Shown here: piece after piece, positions 27,971-36,769 of the stretch | How the letters are laid out: every line of letters starts with the position of its first letter | Position numbering within the stretch: position 1 is the first letter of the stretch | DNA from: Oleispira sp. | GTDB lineage: Bacteria > Pseudomonadota > Gammaproteobacteria > Pseudomonadales > Oceanobacteraceae | DNA length: 64,000 nt | Assembly (NCBI GenBank): GCA_016765295.1 | Contig: JAESQF010000085.1 | Span: 1 to 64,000, forward strand | Reading direction: 5' to 3' | Notes under the pieces: model-generated | Database searches by the model: none | Told to the model about the DNA's origin: nothing | What the model saw: only the letters and a program-made list of their open reading frames with translations | Position numbers and translations under genes: made by a program

Positions 27971-28726
27971 TTGAAGGCAATCTGGTCCGCTAAAGGGTAT
28001 GTATTAACAGGCATCATAAGCTACGCGATATTTGTAGTATTGACGGCGCCTTTGGAATTTCTTTGGCCAAAAATCGAGCCTAAACTCGGTCCTCTACCAG
28101 TACAGATAGACGCGATTACGGGCACTATTTGGCAGGGACAAGTACACCTTAGTGCTGCTCAGATCGGTCAAGTTAGCGCCACATGGGATATTAAAATCAG
28201 TGATTTATTTTTCGGACAGCTCAGCGCTCAAATAACCGCTACTGGTGATGAACTGAAGCTTAATGGTCGAATCAGTACTGATGGCGAACAGGTAAATATA
28301 ACCGATACTGAAGCTTTTATGTCATCTCGCTATCTACAGCCGTTATTACGCCAAGGCCGTGCAAGTCTTGACGGTGATTTTGAATTGACCGCGTTTAATA
28401 GCCGATTATCTATTAGTGATAAGCAAGTCTACAGTGCCGAAGGGCGATTAGTCTTCTCGGGTGGCGATGTTAGCTTTCCAATCGACGGCAAAAAAATTAG
28501 TGCAAAACTTCCCATCTTAGTCGGTACTATTAGTAAGCCGAGTGATAATGTAGATTTACAAATCATTGATACCGAAGGTAATTCTATTGGCAGTGGCTAT
28601 ATTCAACCCGATGGTTGGGCCGGTCTGGTAATACGCCGTCGATTATTAGATTTGTTAGGGCAAAAGTGGCCTGCTGATGTGGGTGAAGATGCGATTATTT
28701 TTGAAGTGTCGCAGAAAATATTATGA
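27971..28726 (+). CDS. gspN: Type II secretion system protein N
   Basis: 251 residues from a TTG start with 'AAAAGAGAT' upstream; no in-frame ATG is close. One N-terminal membrane helix (about 9-30), then a periplasmic beta-rich domain with the family motifs 'GTIWQGQVHLSAAQIG' and 'LDGDFELTAFNSRL'. GspN is an accessory inner-membrane protein of type II secretion. Genes for GspC and GspD follow, which supports the call. Confidence 0.85.
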   Translation: MKAIWSAKGYVLTGIISYAIFVVLTAPLEFLWPKIEPKLGPLPVQIDAITGTIWQGQVHLSAAQIGQVSATWDIKISDLFFGQLSAQITATGDELKLNGRISTDGEQVNITDTEAFMSSRYLQPLLRQGRASLDGDFELTAFNSRLSISDKQVYSAEGRLVFSGGDVSFPIDGKKISAKLPILVGTISKPSDNVDLQIIDTEGNSIGSGYIQPDGWAGLVIRRRLLDLLGQKWPADVGEDAIIFEVSQKIL

Positions 28727-28808
28727 TTAATCTAGGGATGGTAATGCTAAGGAAGCTAGTATTAGATGAGGCAGTGAGAGAGCGCTATGAGATGCAGGGG
28801 GCTATGTT

Positions 28809-29678
28809 ATGAGTGAGCAAACCGTTGTTCTTTTGCCGTGGCAGCGTATCAGCTTGATCCTAGCAAAATCTGTTTTTAGCGTATTATTAGCGAGTCAGCT
28901 AGCGGTATTAACGTGGATGATACTATCTCCGCCTACCTTAAAATTAATACCCCCTAGCCAGAGTAATAATATATCGGCCCAACAAAGCCAGGGCAGTATT
29001 GCTGATTGGCATATCTTTGGTAATGCCGCGATTGAAACGATTGCAATACCGAAAGAAGTTAACGCCCCAAAAACCCGTCTACGTTTAGAGTTATTAGGGG
29101 TTATGGCGGCGAGTAAACCGGAAAATTCCAGCGCAATTATTGCACCCAAAGGTGGAGCCGGTGAAAATTATCGAGTGGGTGATGTGGTTCAAGGCCGTAC
29201 TAAGCTTGCCGCAGTTCATAGTGATAAAGTGATTTTAGACAGTAACGGCAAACTAGAAACGTTGAAGTTTGATTTGGCCCGTAAGCAAAATATTCGTAAG
29301 TCTTCCCAGCGGACCCCGGCGCAGAAAAGATCTGCAGCGCGAGGCAGTTTAAAAGATCGCTTTAAAAAAGTACGTAATGCAGCAGATGCCGTCACACTAT
29401 TACGTGACGAAGTAAATAATAACCCTGCAGGTGCTTTGAAACAGATGGGTTTAGAAGCCGCCGCCAATGGCGAAGGTTATAAAGTTTCCAATTCCGGTTC
29501 CATGCTAACTCAGTTAGGTTTGCAACCAGGTGATATTATTTTGTCTGTCAATGGGCAGACACTTGGCAATCTCGATGATGATCAGAACTTATTGGAACAA
29601 GTATCCAATAGTGGTCAAGCGCGCTTAGAAATCCAGCGTGGCAATCGTCGTTTTGTCGTTAACCATACTATTAAATAA
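28809..29678 (+). CDS. gspC: Type II secretion system protein C (with PDZ domain)
   Basis: 289 residues. A membrane helix (about 20-40), a Pro/Ser linker, the homology-region domain ('TRLRLELLGVMAASKPENSS', 'NYRVGDVVQGRTKLAAVHSD') and a C-terminal PDZ ('MLTQLGLQPGDIILSVNGQT') fit GspC, the inner-membrane link to the secretin GspD. It lies between gspN and gspD. A long basic stretch (about 155-190) sits between HR and PDZ. Confidence 0.93.
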   Translation: MSEQTVVLLPWQRISLILAKSVFSVLLASQLAVLTWMILSPPTLKLIPPSQSNNISAQQSQGSIADWHIFGNAAIETIAIPKEVNAPKTRLRLELLGVMAASKPENSSAIIAPKGGAGENYRVGDVVQGRTKLAAVHSDKVILDSNGKLETLKFDLARKQNIRKSSQRTPAQKRSAARGSLKDRFKKVRNAADAVTLLRDEVNNNPAGALKQMGLEAAANGEGYKVSNSGSMLTQLGLQPGDIILSVNGQTLGNLDDDQNLLEQVSNSGQARLEIQRGNRRFVVNHTIK

Positions 29679-29689
29679 GGACTTAATCG

Positions 29690-31585
29690 GTGTTTAAGCG
29701 TTTTTGTAAAATAGCCTTGTTCGCAATGTCGATAATGATCAGTACGGCGACGTTCCTTGCCCATGCTGAAGAGCAAAATTGGCAAGTTAATATGAAAGAT
29801 GCCAATATTTCAGCCTTTATTGGCCAAATTGCTGATATCACAGGTAAAAGCTTTGTTATTGATCCACGGGTCAAAGGTAAGGTTACCGTGGTTTCAACAG
29901 AAACCATGAATACCGAAGCCGTTTATGAATTGTTTTTATCGGTATTGCAAGTACACGGATATGCCGCAGTCCCAGCTGGCGATGTCATTATGGTGGTGCA
30001 GCAAAACTCGGTAAAACAAAAAGGTGGAGACTTAGACGCTAAAATTAAAAAGCGAAGCCAAGAAATGGTTACTAAGGTCATCACGATTAAGAATACTCCC
30101 GCTTTAGACTTAGTGCCTATCTTACGTCCGCTAGTAGCAAAATATGGACATTTAGCCGGGGTAAGATCTGCTAATGCGTTGATTATCTCAGATCACGCTT
30201 CTAACATTTCTCGAATTGAACAAATCATCGATCGCTTAGATAAATCAGGTAGTGAAGAGCTGGAAGTTATTCAATTAAAAGAAGCTTGGGTCGGTAATGT
30301 GGTTACTATGCTGCAAAGCTTAGATCCCGATAAAGTAGCACAAGGTAAAGGGTCTAAAAATCGCAGTGCGGGTAGCATTCGAGTGGTTGCTGATGAACGC
30401 AGTAATCGTTTGATTATTAAGGGTGAAAAAACAGCTCGTGAGCGCATTCGTAAATTGATAAAACAGCTGGATAAGCCTTCTTATTTTTCCGGCAGTGCGA
30501 AAGTTATCCGCTTGAAATATGCCGATTCAAAAAAACTGGCTGAGTTAATTAAGAACCTGATGGCAGATTCAACAGGGGGTGGCAAAGATACTAATAAAGC
30601 AAAAGGTAAAGCCAGTGTTTTCGCCGATGAGGAACTTAATGCATTAGTAATACGAGCAGAACCTTCCATTTTAAAAGAGATTATTGATATTGTTCATGAG
30701 CTTGATGTGCGCAGAGCTCAGGTATTGATTGAAGCAGCCATTGTTGAAGTATCGGGTGATGTTAATGAGGCTTTAGGTATTCAGTGGGCAATTGGTGATA
30801 CGTCTGCGCCAGTTGCAGGGACCAACTTCTCTAATGCGGGTAACTCGTTAAATCAGATTGCGGGCAGTATTGCTGCTGGCACACCCAGTTTAAGTAATGG
30901 TCTAACCTTAGGTGGTTACAAGTCGACCAACGGCCAGTTTGATTTTGGCATGGTGATTCAAGCATTAGAAAGTCAGAGTAATACCAACCTATTATCGACT
31001 CCAAGTATTATGACTTTGGATAACCAAGAAGCCGAGATCATTGTCGGTCAAAACGTACCTTTCATCACCGGCTCTACATCATCAAGCGATAATAGTAATC
31101 CATTTACTACAATTACCCGTGAAGACATTGGTGTCACGCTTAAAATTAAGCCGCATATTCACGAAGGTAATGAAGTGCGTTTAGAAGTTGAGGTAAGTGC
31201 CGAGTCGGTAGCTAATACGACGGTACAAGGCCAAGCGGATTTAATTACCAATAAACGTCAGCTTAAAACAATGATCTTGGTGGCTAATAAAGAAACGGTC
31301 GTCTTAGGTGGCTTAATCAGTGATGATGTGACTGAAACCGAAAGTAAGGTTCCGTATTTAGGTGATATTCCCTATCTAGGTTGGTTCTTCAGAAGTACTA
31401 GCAGCCAGCATATTAAACGCAATCTAATGATATTTTTACGCCCGACTATCGTACTGGAAAAGCAAACAGCGACGAAACTCACCAACGAAAAATTTGAAGG
31501 CGTCTGGGAGTTTGTATTATCGAGTGAGTTTGCCAGCGACCCTATTGATGTGCGGATGAATCGTTTGTTTAAAGGTTCTCGATAA
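29690..31585 (+). CDS. gspD: Type II secretion secretin GspD
   Basis: 631 residues from a GTG with AAGGA 9 bases upstream. A Sec signal peptide ends near 'FLAHA'. N0 ('QVNMKDANISAFIGQIADIT'), N1-N3 domains and the secretin core ('NTNLLSTPSIMTLDNQEAEI', 'VGQNVPFITGSTSSSDN', 'GGLISDDVTETESKVPYLGD') follow. GspD forms the 15-subunit outer-membrane channel. It starts 11 bp after gspC. The rest of the gsp set is not in this window; a terminator closes the group. Confidence 0.96.
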   Translation: MFKRFCKIALFAMSIMISTATFLAHAEEQNWQVNMKDANISAFIGQIADITGKSFVIDPRVKGKVTVVSTETMNTEAVYELFLSVLQVHGYAAVPAGDVIMVVQQNSVKQKGGDLDAKIKKRSQEMVTKVITIKNTPALDLVPILRPLVAKYGHLAGVRSANALIISDHASNISRIEQIIDRLDKSGSEELEVIQLKEAWVGNVVTMLQSLDPDKVAQGKGSKNRSAGSIRVVADERSNRLIIKGEKTARERIRKLIKQLDKPSYFSGSAKVIRLKYADSKKLAELIKNLMADSTGGGKDTNKAKGKASVFADEELNALVIRAEPSILKEIIDIVHELDVRRAQVLIEAAIVEVSGDVNEALGIQWAIGDTSAPVAGTNFSNAGNSLNQIAGSIAAGTPSLSNGLTLGGYKSTNGQFDFGMVIQALESQSNTNLLSTPSIMTLDNQEAEIIVGQNVPFITGSTSSSDNSNPFTTITREDIGVTLKIKPHIHEGNEVRLEVEVSAESVANTTVQGQADLITNKRQLKTMILVANKETVVLGGLISDDVTETESKVPYLGDIPYLGWFFRSTSSQHIKRNLMIFLRPTIVLEKQTATKLTNEKFEGVWEFVLSSEFASDPIDVRMNRLFKGSR

Positions 31586-31609
31586 TCGTCTAGATTATTT
31601 ATGTCACCC

Positions 31610-31638
31610 AAAAGGTCAGCACTTGCTGGCCTTTTTTG
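31610..31638 (+). terminator. Terminator after gspD
   Basis: AAAAGGTCAGCA-CT-TGCTGGCCTTTT, a 12-bp stem with one T-G wobble, followed by TT. Confidence 0.85.
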
Positions 31639-31658
31639 TGACAGAAATAAAGCAAGAC

Positions 31659-32264
31659 TTACAGCACTTCTACTCCCATTTTCTCTAACAAATCTACCAA
31701 AGCAATCAACGGCAAGCCAATTAAGCTGTTTGGGTCCCTGCCTTCTAAGGCGCTAAACAGACGAATCCCTAAGCCTTCCGATTTGAAACTTCCTGCACAA
31801 TCCAATGGCATTTCTTGTTCGATATAGCGGCGTATTTGAGTTTCAGTCAATACTCGAAAGTGAACTGTAAACGGCTCAACCAGAGCTAAGGTTTGCTGAG
31901 TAACGCTGTTGTAACAGCATAAACCGGTGAGGAACGTTACCTGCTTACCACTGCAATCAGTCAATTGCTTAACTGCATTTTCTATCGTATGGGGCTTCCC
32001 TAAAATCTGTTGTTGGCCATCCACTTCGCTATTTATTTCTAGAATGGCGCATTGATCACTACCAATAATAATATGGTTGGGAAATTCATCTTTAAGCGCT
32101 TTCGCTTTTTCAATCGCGAGACGCTGTACATAGTCGTGGGCTGTTTCACCGATGAATAGAGATTCATCAATATCTGGACTAGCGCAAGCAAACGGTAGCT
32201 GTAATTTAGCGAACAGCTGCTGGCGATAAAGGGAGCTTGAAGCGAGTAATAGCGGCTGCGACAT
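31659..32264 (-). CDS. Maf-family nucleotide pyrophosphatase, YceF type
   Basis: 201 residues. Maf proteins hydrolyse non-canonical or methylated nucleoside triphosphates; the YceF subgroup prefers 7-methyl-GTP. 'LLLASSSLYRQQLFAKLQLP', 'SPDIDESLFIGETAHDYVQR', 'IIGSDQCAIL' and 'CAGSFKSEGLGIRLFSALEG' are the family motifs; the GSDQ form and the 'EGLGIRLF' end point to the YceF group. It is on the minus strand after sodB but behind a terminator. Confidence 0.9.
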   Translation of the reverse strand: MSQPLLLASSSLYRQQLFAKLQLPFACASPDIDESLFIGETAHDYVQRLAIEKAKALKDEFPNHIIIGSDQCAILEINSEVDGQQQILGKPHTIENAVKQLTDCSGKQVTFLTGLCCYNSVTQQTLALVEPFTVHFRVLTETQIRRYIEQEMPLDCAGSFKSEGLGIRLFSALEGRDPNSLIGLPLIALVDLLEKMGVEVL

Positions 32265-32294
32265 ATTAAGGTTCCAGAGGATGAAATTTAAAGC

Positions 32295-32322
32295 AAAAAA
32301 AAGGAGCCTAAGCTCCTTTTTT
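32295..32322 (-). terminator. Terminator after sodB
   Basis: AAAAGGAGC-CTAA-GCTCCTTTT stem extended by A and T runs; on the minus strand it lies 31 bp after the sodB stop and ends in a T run. Confidence 0.85.
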
Positions 32323-32352
32323 ATTTTAGTTACTTATATAGTAACTAATCAC

Positions 32353-32934
32353 TTACGCTAGATTAGCGTTAGCGAATTCCCAGTTAACCAATGCCCAAAA
32401 AGCTTTTAGGTAATCAGGACGTACATTGCGGTAATCAATGTAATAAGCGTGTTCCCACAAATCAACAGTAATAAGAGGTGTTACACCTTCTTCTGTAATT
32501 GGCGTGCCAGCGTTAGATGTATTAACGATGTCTAGAGAACCGTCAGCTAGTTGTACTAACCAAGTCCAGCTTGCACCGAAGTTGTTTACAGCTTTGTCGT
32601 TCAATTTTTCTTTAAGCGCTTCGAAAGAACCGAAAGAAGCATTGATTGCATCAGCAATCTTGCCAGTTGGCTCGCCGCCGCCATTAGGGCTTAAGCTATT
32701 CCAGTAGAACGTATGGTTCCAGATTTGTGCAGCGTTATTGAAAACAGGGCCAGTAGAAGACTTAACGATTTCTTCCAGAGATTTACTTTCATCGGCAGTA
32801 CCGCCGATAAGACCATTTAACTTAACAACGTAAGTATTGTGGTGCTTACCATAATGGAATGACAAAGTTTCTGCAGAAATATGTGGCTCTAATGCATCCT
32901 GTGCATAAGGCAATGCTGGTAATTCAAACGCCAT
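32353..32934 (-). CDS. sodB: Iron superoxide dismutase
   Basis: 193 residues. The metal ligands are visible: His27 ('[13 protein letters not shown]'), the His in '[14 protein letters not shown]', and Asp/His in '[15 protein letters not shown]'. The Gln in 'NNAAQIWNH' and overall pattern indicate the iron type. The enzyme removes cytoplasmic superoxide. No signal peptide is present. It stands alone between two terminator-bounded genes. Confidence 0.96.
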   Translation of the reverse strand: MAFELPALPYAQDALEPHISAETLSFHYGKHHNTYVVKLNGLIGGTADESKSLEEIVKSSTGPVFNNAAQIWNHTFYWNSLSPNGGGEPTGKIADAINASFGSFEALKEKLNDKAVNNFGASWTWLVQLADGSLDIVNTSNAGTPITEEGVTPLITVDLWEHAYYIDYRNVRPDYLKAFWALVNWEFANANLA

Positions 32935-33104
32935 GGTTTCTCTCCGATATTAGCTGAGTGATGCGGATGTTTTGCAAGGTTCAAATGGGAGTTGAAGCCT
33001 GCATCCACAATCTGGGGTGAATAATAGCACACCTTAAATTATCCGCTACGCACGTAAAATGTGTGGTTTTAGTTTAACCACCATATCCGCTATACTAGTG
33101 GCAC

Positions 33105-33148
33105 TTTAATACCTAGGGATTCCGGCTTAGAATTAAAACGGTATTAAA
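33105..33148 (+). other. Long-loop inverted repeat in the leader of the coiled-coil membrane protein gene
   Basis: TTTAATACC (33105-33113) is perfectly complementary to GGTATTAAA (33140-33148). A TATACT -10-like box lies just upstream at 33091-33096, so the stem would sit at the start of the transcript. Function unknown. Confidence 0.4.
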
Positions 33149-33188
33149 AATTATAACAATGAAAAATATTTGGGGATAAAAGGCGATT

Positions 33189-33998
33189 ATGTCAAACGAA
33201 CAAGAGCCGATGCCTAAAATGCAGGCTTCACAAGACGATATAGCATTACGTCAAAAACAACTACAGCAACGTCGAGTTGCAGCCCAGCGCGCAGCTAAGA
33301 CACGCCCTGCTTCTGCAGAACAGGTTATTACGTCCGCGCCTAAGCAAACAGTCGCTATCGTAGCACTTGTATTATCGCTTGCAATGGCCGCTTTTGCTGG
33401 CTTCTTATTTATGCAATTGCAAGAAGCGAATGCCCAGCTTAAAAAAGCGGAAGGCATTTTGAATGGTCACTCTACTAACCTAGCAGCGCTAAACGATAAA
33501 TTATCTGCCTCAGATGAGAACTCGAATTTATCGGTCGATGCTTTGCGTATTCTATTAAAAGACAATGGCAAAGAAATTCGTAAACTGTGGGATTTATCCA
33601 ATAAAACCAATAAGCCAAGAATTGCCAAGAATGGCAAAGCAATTGGATCGGTTAAATCATCTGTTGCCAAAGTGAATAAAAAAGTAGGCACGGCTAATGG
33701 CAATATCAGTGGCAATAAAAAGAGCATTGCTGCGCTTAAAAGCAGTTTAGCAAAAAATCAAAAAAGCCTTGAAGCTAAAATGGCTGCTGTTAAAGCATCG
33801 GTTAATGCCTTGCCGGCTGCAACAGAAAAGCGCATTGGAAATAACGAACAATCTATACGTTCAATTGATGCGACTCGTAAGAAGTTGAATAGCTCAATGG
33901 CAGAAGTCGAATCTCAGTTTAACGAGATGAAGCTTGAGATTGAAGACATTCAAATTCGTTTAGATCGCATGCAGAACGCAATGACAGGTACTTTGTAA
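33189..33998 (+). CDS. Membrane-anchored coiled-coil protein, function unknown
   Basis: 269 residues. A Gln/Arg-rich cytoplasmic N-terminus (1-50), one membrane helix (about 54-76) and a long, Lys/Asn/Ser-rich, mainly helical part with coiled-coil character to the C-terminus ('MAEVESQFNEMKLEIEDIQI'). Similar tail-anchored coiled-coil proteins occur in pseudomonads without known role. Located 2 bp upstream of the acyl-CoA-dehydrogenase-like gene, probably co-transcribed. No catalytic motif seen. Confidence 0.75.
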   Translation: MSNEQEPMPKMQASQDDIALRQKQLQQRRVAAQRAAKTRPASAEQVITSAPKQTVAIVALVLSLAMAAFAGFLFMQLQEANAQLKKAEGILNGHSTNLAALNDKLSASDENSNLSVDALRILLKDNGKEIRKLWDLSNKTNKPRIAKNGKAIGSVKSSVAKVNKKVGTANGNISGNKKSIAALKSSLAKNQKSLEAKMAAVKASVNALPAATEKRIGNNEQSIRSIDATRKKLNSSMAEVESQFNEMKLEIEDIQIRLDRMQNAMTGTL

Positions 33999-34000
33999 GC

Positions 34001-34900
34001 TTGTCTATCGTCGAACTTGAGACTCGGTTGCTGCTGGCTTTGCAGCAACCTCTGCTAGCCTATTCCAATATTGAAAGCTTTCGCCAGCAAATGGCTGCTT
34101 CTTTTCAACAGTCCTCTCTACAACACAGTGCATTCTTTTTAGGGGCTCAATCGGCAACTCCTGGTATGGCCTTTTTATCGGGCTATCAAGCGGCACTTCG
34201 TTGTTTAGATCCCCTTTGCCCTGATGATGAATTCGCCGCTTTTTGTGTATCTGAAAAAGGCATTAAAAAGCCTTGGGATATGAAAACTCAATTACATCGT
34301 AGCGAATCCCGCTGGTTATTAAATGGCGCTAAAGGCTTTGTCATGCTTTTGCCGAATACCATCGACCGGTTGTATGTTGTGGCGAAGCGAGAAGATGGCG
34401 GCTTAAGTTGTGTCCAGCTTCCAGCTGATACCAAGGGATTATCGGTAGCCGAATCTTTAAACGCCCCCTTCATCAAGGACATCCCTCATGCGGGTATCTT
34501 ATTTGACCAGGTCAGTATTCAGGATGAACGGGTTCTAACGACCACTGCTCACCAGCATGCAAATAAGCCTTTTCGTTATTGGGAAGATGTTCATGTAGCG
34601 CTGGCAATGGCGGGCTGGATGTTGAGGCAGCTGTCAGAAATCCCTGAATATGAGGCTGTTAAGGCTTTAATGATGGGAAAATTTTGTCAGCTAATTGAAA
34701 ATTTCGAAGAACATCCTGACTATTATTCATTAGCAGGGTTGGATATCTTGGATGAATGCCATCGATTGCTGGATTTGGAGTCGAAAAAACTAGCAGAGAA
34801 GGTATTGGAAGTCTGGCAAATAGATCGTTTACTGCTGCAAATGGGATTTAAAATTCGCCAGCAGATACGTATTAAACTAGTAAATATTAGTGGGCAATAA
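34001..34900 (+). CDS. Acyl-CoA-dehydrogenase-like protein, divergent and shortened
   Basis: 299 residues from a TTG start 2 bp after the previous stop; the next in-frame ATG is at about 34091. 'FCVSEKGIKKPWDMKTQLHR', 'WLLNGAKGFVMLLPNTIDRL' and 'AGILFDQVSIQDERVL' resemble the FAD-binding middle beta domain of acyl-CoA dehydrogenases. The C-terminal four-helix domain is short, and the usual catalytic glutamate region is not recognisable, so enzymatic activity is doubtful. Its end overlaps the convergent gene by 14 bp. Confidence 0.65.
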   Translation: MSIVELETRLLLALQQPLLAYSNIESFRQQMAASFQQSSLQHSAFFLGAQSATPGMAFLSGYQAALRCLDPLCPDDEFAAFCVSEKGIKKPWDMKTQLHRSESRWLLNGAKGFVMLLPNTIDRLYVVAKREDGGLSCVQLPADTKGLSVAESLNAPFIKDIPHAGILFDQVSIQDERVLTTTAHQHANKPFRYWEDVHVALAMAGWMLRQLSEIPEYEAVKALMMGKFCQLIENFEEHPDYYSLAGLDILDECHRLLDLESKKLAEKVLEVWQIDRLLLQMGFKIRQQIRIKLVNISGQ

Positions 34901-35300
34901 CGTTAGTTGAAATGTGTGGAGCACTCACATTTGATGAGCCAATTTGCGGTGCCGCTAGTTGAATTGGCACTGCTTGATTACCGACAAACTTTTCGTGATA
35001 GCGCTTATCCGTCAATGGTTCATCGCTAGGAACTTCGGCAACAGAGACTGAGTTAGCATCGTTACTCTTAACATTCGCAGTGCCCATCTCTTGATTTAAT
35101 AGGCGAGGGATGTCGAGACTTTGAGTCGTCGAGCGGTTGTAGCGTTTGGCGTTGCTGTAGTCGTAATGATGGGGGCGCTTTTTAGCTTCTTTAATCGCGG
35201 TAAAAATATCATCAGCGTAATACTCGTCATGGGGATTTATGCCCCATGAGCTAGCAGCAATACTTAAAGCGAATAGGGTTGCTGTTGTACGCATTAACAT
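34887..35300 (-). CDS. Secreted protein of a two-member paralogous family (member A)
   Basis: 137 residues with a signal peptide ('ATLFALSIAASSWG'). The mature start 'HDEYYADDIFTAIKEAKKRP' and 'RYNRSTTQSLDIPRLLNQEM' are shared with the next gene upstream (member B, 'PYYTDDLDIAVKDAGGK', 'WYNRSTAQSFDFPKLLNQEM'). The C-terminal half is low-complexity and not shared. No known family recognised. The two genes are 17 bp apart on the minus strand and probably one transcript. Confidence 0.7.
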   Translation of the reverse strand: MLMRTTATLFALSIAASSWGINPHDEYYADDIFTAIKEAKKRPHHYDYSNAKRYNRSTTQSLDIPRLLNQEMGTANVKSNDANSVSVAEVPSDEPLTDKRYHEKFVGNQAVPIQLAAPQIGSSNVSAPHISTNVIAH

Positions 35301-35317
35301 AGCAGCTCCATTATTTC

Positions 35318-35863
35318 TTAAGGGCTATTTTCAGGGGTGATATAAGCATTAGAAGTCGCCGTAGAGCTAATATTCGAAGCGCTGCCAGAAAATGACTCAT
35401 CTCTATATTCGATACGTAGCACTTCAAACCCCGCCGGCTCTAGCTCACTAATATTAACTTCTGGTTCAATCGACAGAGTAAGAGCGGTTACTTTTCTATC
35501 AGTGAGAAACTCCATTTCGTTGCTGTCTTTCTCGCTGACCATCGCTTCCTGCTCAGACAGTTCTAGAGGAGATTTACGCTCAGGAGCTGTATCCCCAGGG
35601 CCCGCGGCCGTAGCGTCTAAAGCACCATCGACAACCTCTGTCGACATTTCCTGATTCAATAACTTAGGGAAATCAAAGCTCTGAGCAGTGCTGCGGTTAT
35701 ACCAGCGATTGCCTACATGAGTAGAGGCGGCTAGTTTGCCTCCTGCATCTTTTACCGCGATATCTAAATCATCGGTGTAATAAGGATTGTCATCCGCCTG
35801 AGCAAGCATCTGTAAACTGCCGGCAATAATGACCAAAGAGGTGATGAGAAAGGGGGCTTTCAT
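35318..35863 (-). CDS. Secreted protein of a two-member paralogous family (member B)
   Basis: 181 residues with a Sec signal ending near 'QMLAQA'. The first 60 mature residues share with member A the 'YY.DDL..A.K.A' start and the 'YNRST.QS.D.P.LLNQEM' block. The rest is acidic and Ser/Thr/Glu-rich with no repeats. Exported, likely periplasmic or outer-membrane associated; function unknown. First gene of the minus-strand pair. Confidence 0.7.
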   Translation of the reverse strand: MKAPFLITSLVIIAGSLQMLAQADDNPYYTDDLDIAVKDAGGKLAASTHVGNRWYNRSTAQSFDFPKLLNQEMSTEVVDGALDATAAGPGDTAPERKSPLELSEQEAMVSEKDSNEMEFLTDRKVTALTLSIEPEVNISELEPAGFEVLRIEYRDESFSGSASNISSTATSNAYITPENSP

Positions 35864-35970
35864 AAGTAAAATCCCTGTATTGTCGTTTTTTGTTATTTTT
35901 TGTTATGCATGGCATCATACAATCGACAAACTAATGATGCAAATGATCCCGCCGATTACAGGAAATAATA

Positions 35971-36636
35971 ATGATAAGAATTGGATTATTGATGCTAATG
36001 GTAGTTTTGCTGCCAGGCTGTACGATTTATCACGCCATCGGTGATGATTTTGGTAGCTATGTAGCACCCCCTAGTGGACAGGAGTTTCAACCTGTTGGCT
36101 ATCGCTGGGACTACGAACATACCGCACTAATTTATGTTTATCGCCCAGGGACAACTTGGTCGAACGATGAATTAGAAACTCCTAGTTTTTACATGAACGA
36201 TGAGCGTTTATTCAATATAAAAGGTGATGGTTATACCTGGTATGAGTTGGAGCCGGGCAATCATGAAATTATTATTCGTCGTCCATTGATGGGCTTATCT
36301 GGCATTAAGTTCTCAGATACCGTCGGCTTTACTTTAAAAGAAGTAGCGCAGTTAGAACTGAATGCTGAAGCCGGCAAGGTGTATTATTTGCGTTATTCAG
36401 AAGTCGATCAAGATGCGGCTTTATTTAAGAATATGACGTTTAATAAAAACCCTTTAGAAGTGGTAACCCCTGATATTGCATTGGCCGAAATTAAGCAAAC
36501 ACAAATGATTCATCATGGCCGTGGCTTAGTCAGTGTAACCCCTGATACTGAAGATCTACGCTTAGCTGAAGCTCAGCAAATGGAACAGATGCAAGAAGCA
36601 GAAGCGACCACAGAAAGCAGCTGGAATCCTTTCTAA
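35971..36636 (+). CDS. DUF2846-like lipoprotein
   Basis: 221 residues, lipobox LPGC in 'MVVLLPGCTIYHAIG'. The central part 'TALIYVYRPGTTWSNDELET' through 'YTWYELEPGNHEIIIRRP' and 'EAGKVYYLRYSE' follows the pattern of DUF2846 lipoproteins: a short beta domain that presents 'LIYVYRP' and 'GKVYYLR'. The C-terminus is Gln/Glu-rich. Role unknown; placed before fumarase but separated by 133 bp and a hairpin. Confidence 0.7.
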   Translation: MIRIGLLMLMVVLLPGCTIYHAIGDDFGSYVAPPSGQEFQPVGYRWDYEHTALIYVYRPGTTWSNDELETPSFYMNDERLFNIKGDGYTWYELEPGNHEIIIRRPLMGLSGIKFSDTVGFTLKEVAQLELNAEAGKVYYLRYSEVDQDAALFKNMTFNKNPLEVVTPDIALAEIKQTQMIHHGRGLVSVTPDTEDLRLAEAQQMEQMQEAEATTESSWNPF

Positions 36637-36705
36637 TATCGCTTTGAGCAAACACAGCAATTGCCTGACGCTCCGTTTTAATTAAGTTACAATAAGCTAT
36701 AACGA

Positions 36706-36729
36706 AATACCCACCTCCCAGTGGGTATT
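36706..36729 (+). terminator. Stem-loop before the fumarase gene
   Basis: AATACCCAC-CTCCCA-GTGGGTATT, perfect 9-bp stem, followed by a weak T-rich stretch (GCTTATTT). Could end the lipoprotein transcript or sit in the fumarase leader. Confidence 0.5.
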
Positions 36730-36769
36730 GCTTATTTAGCGCACTGAAAACTTGATGAGGACGTGACCC

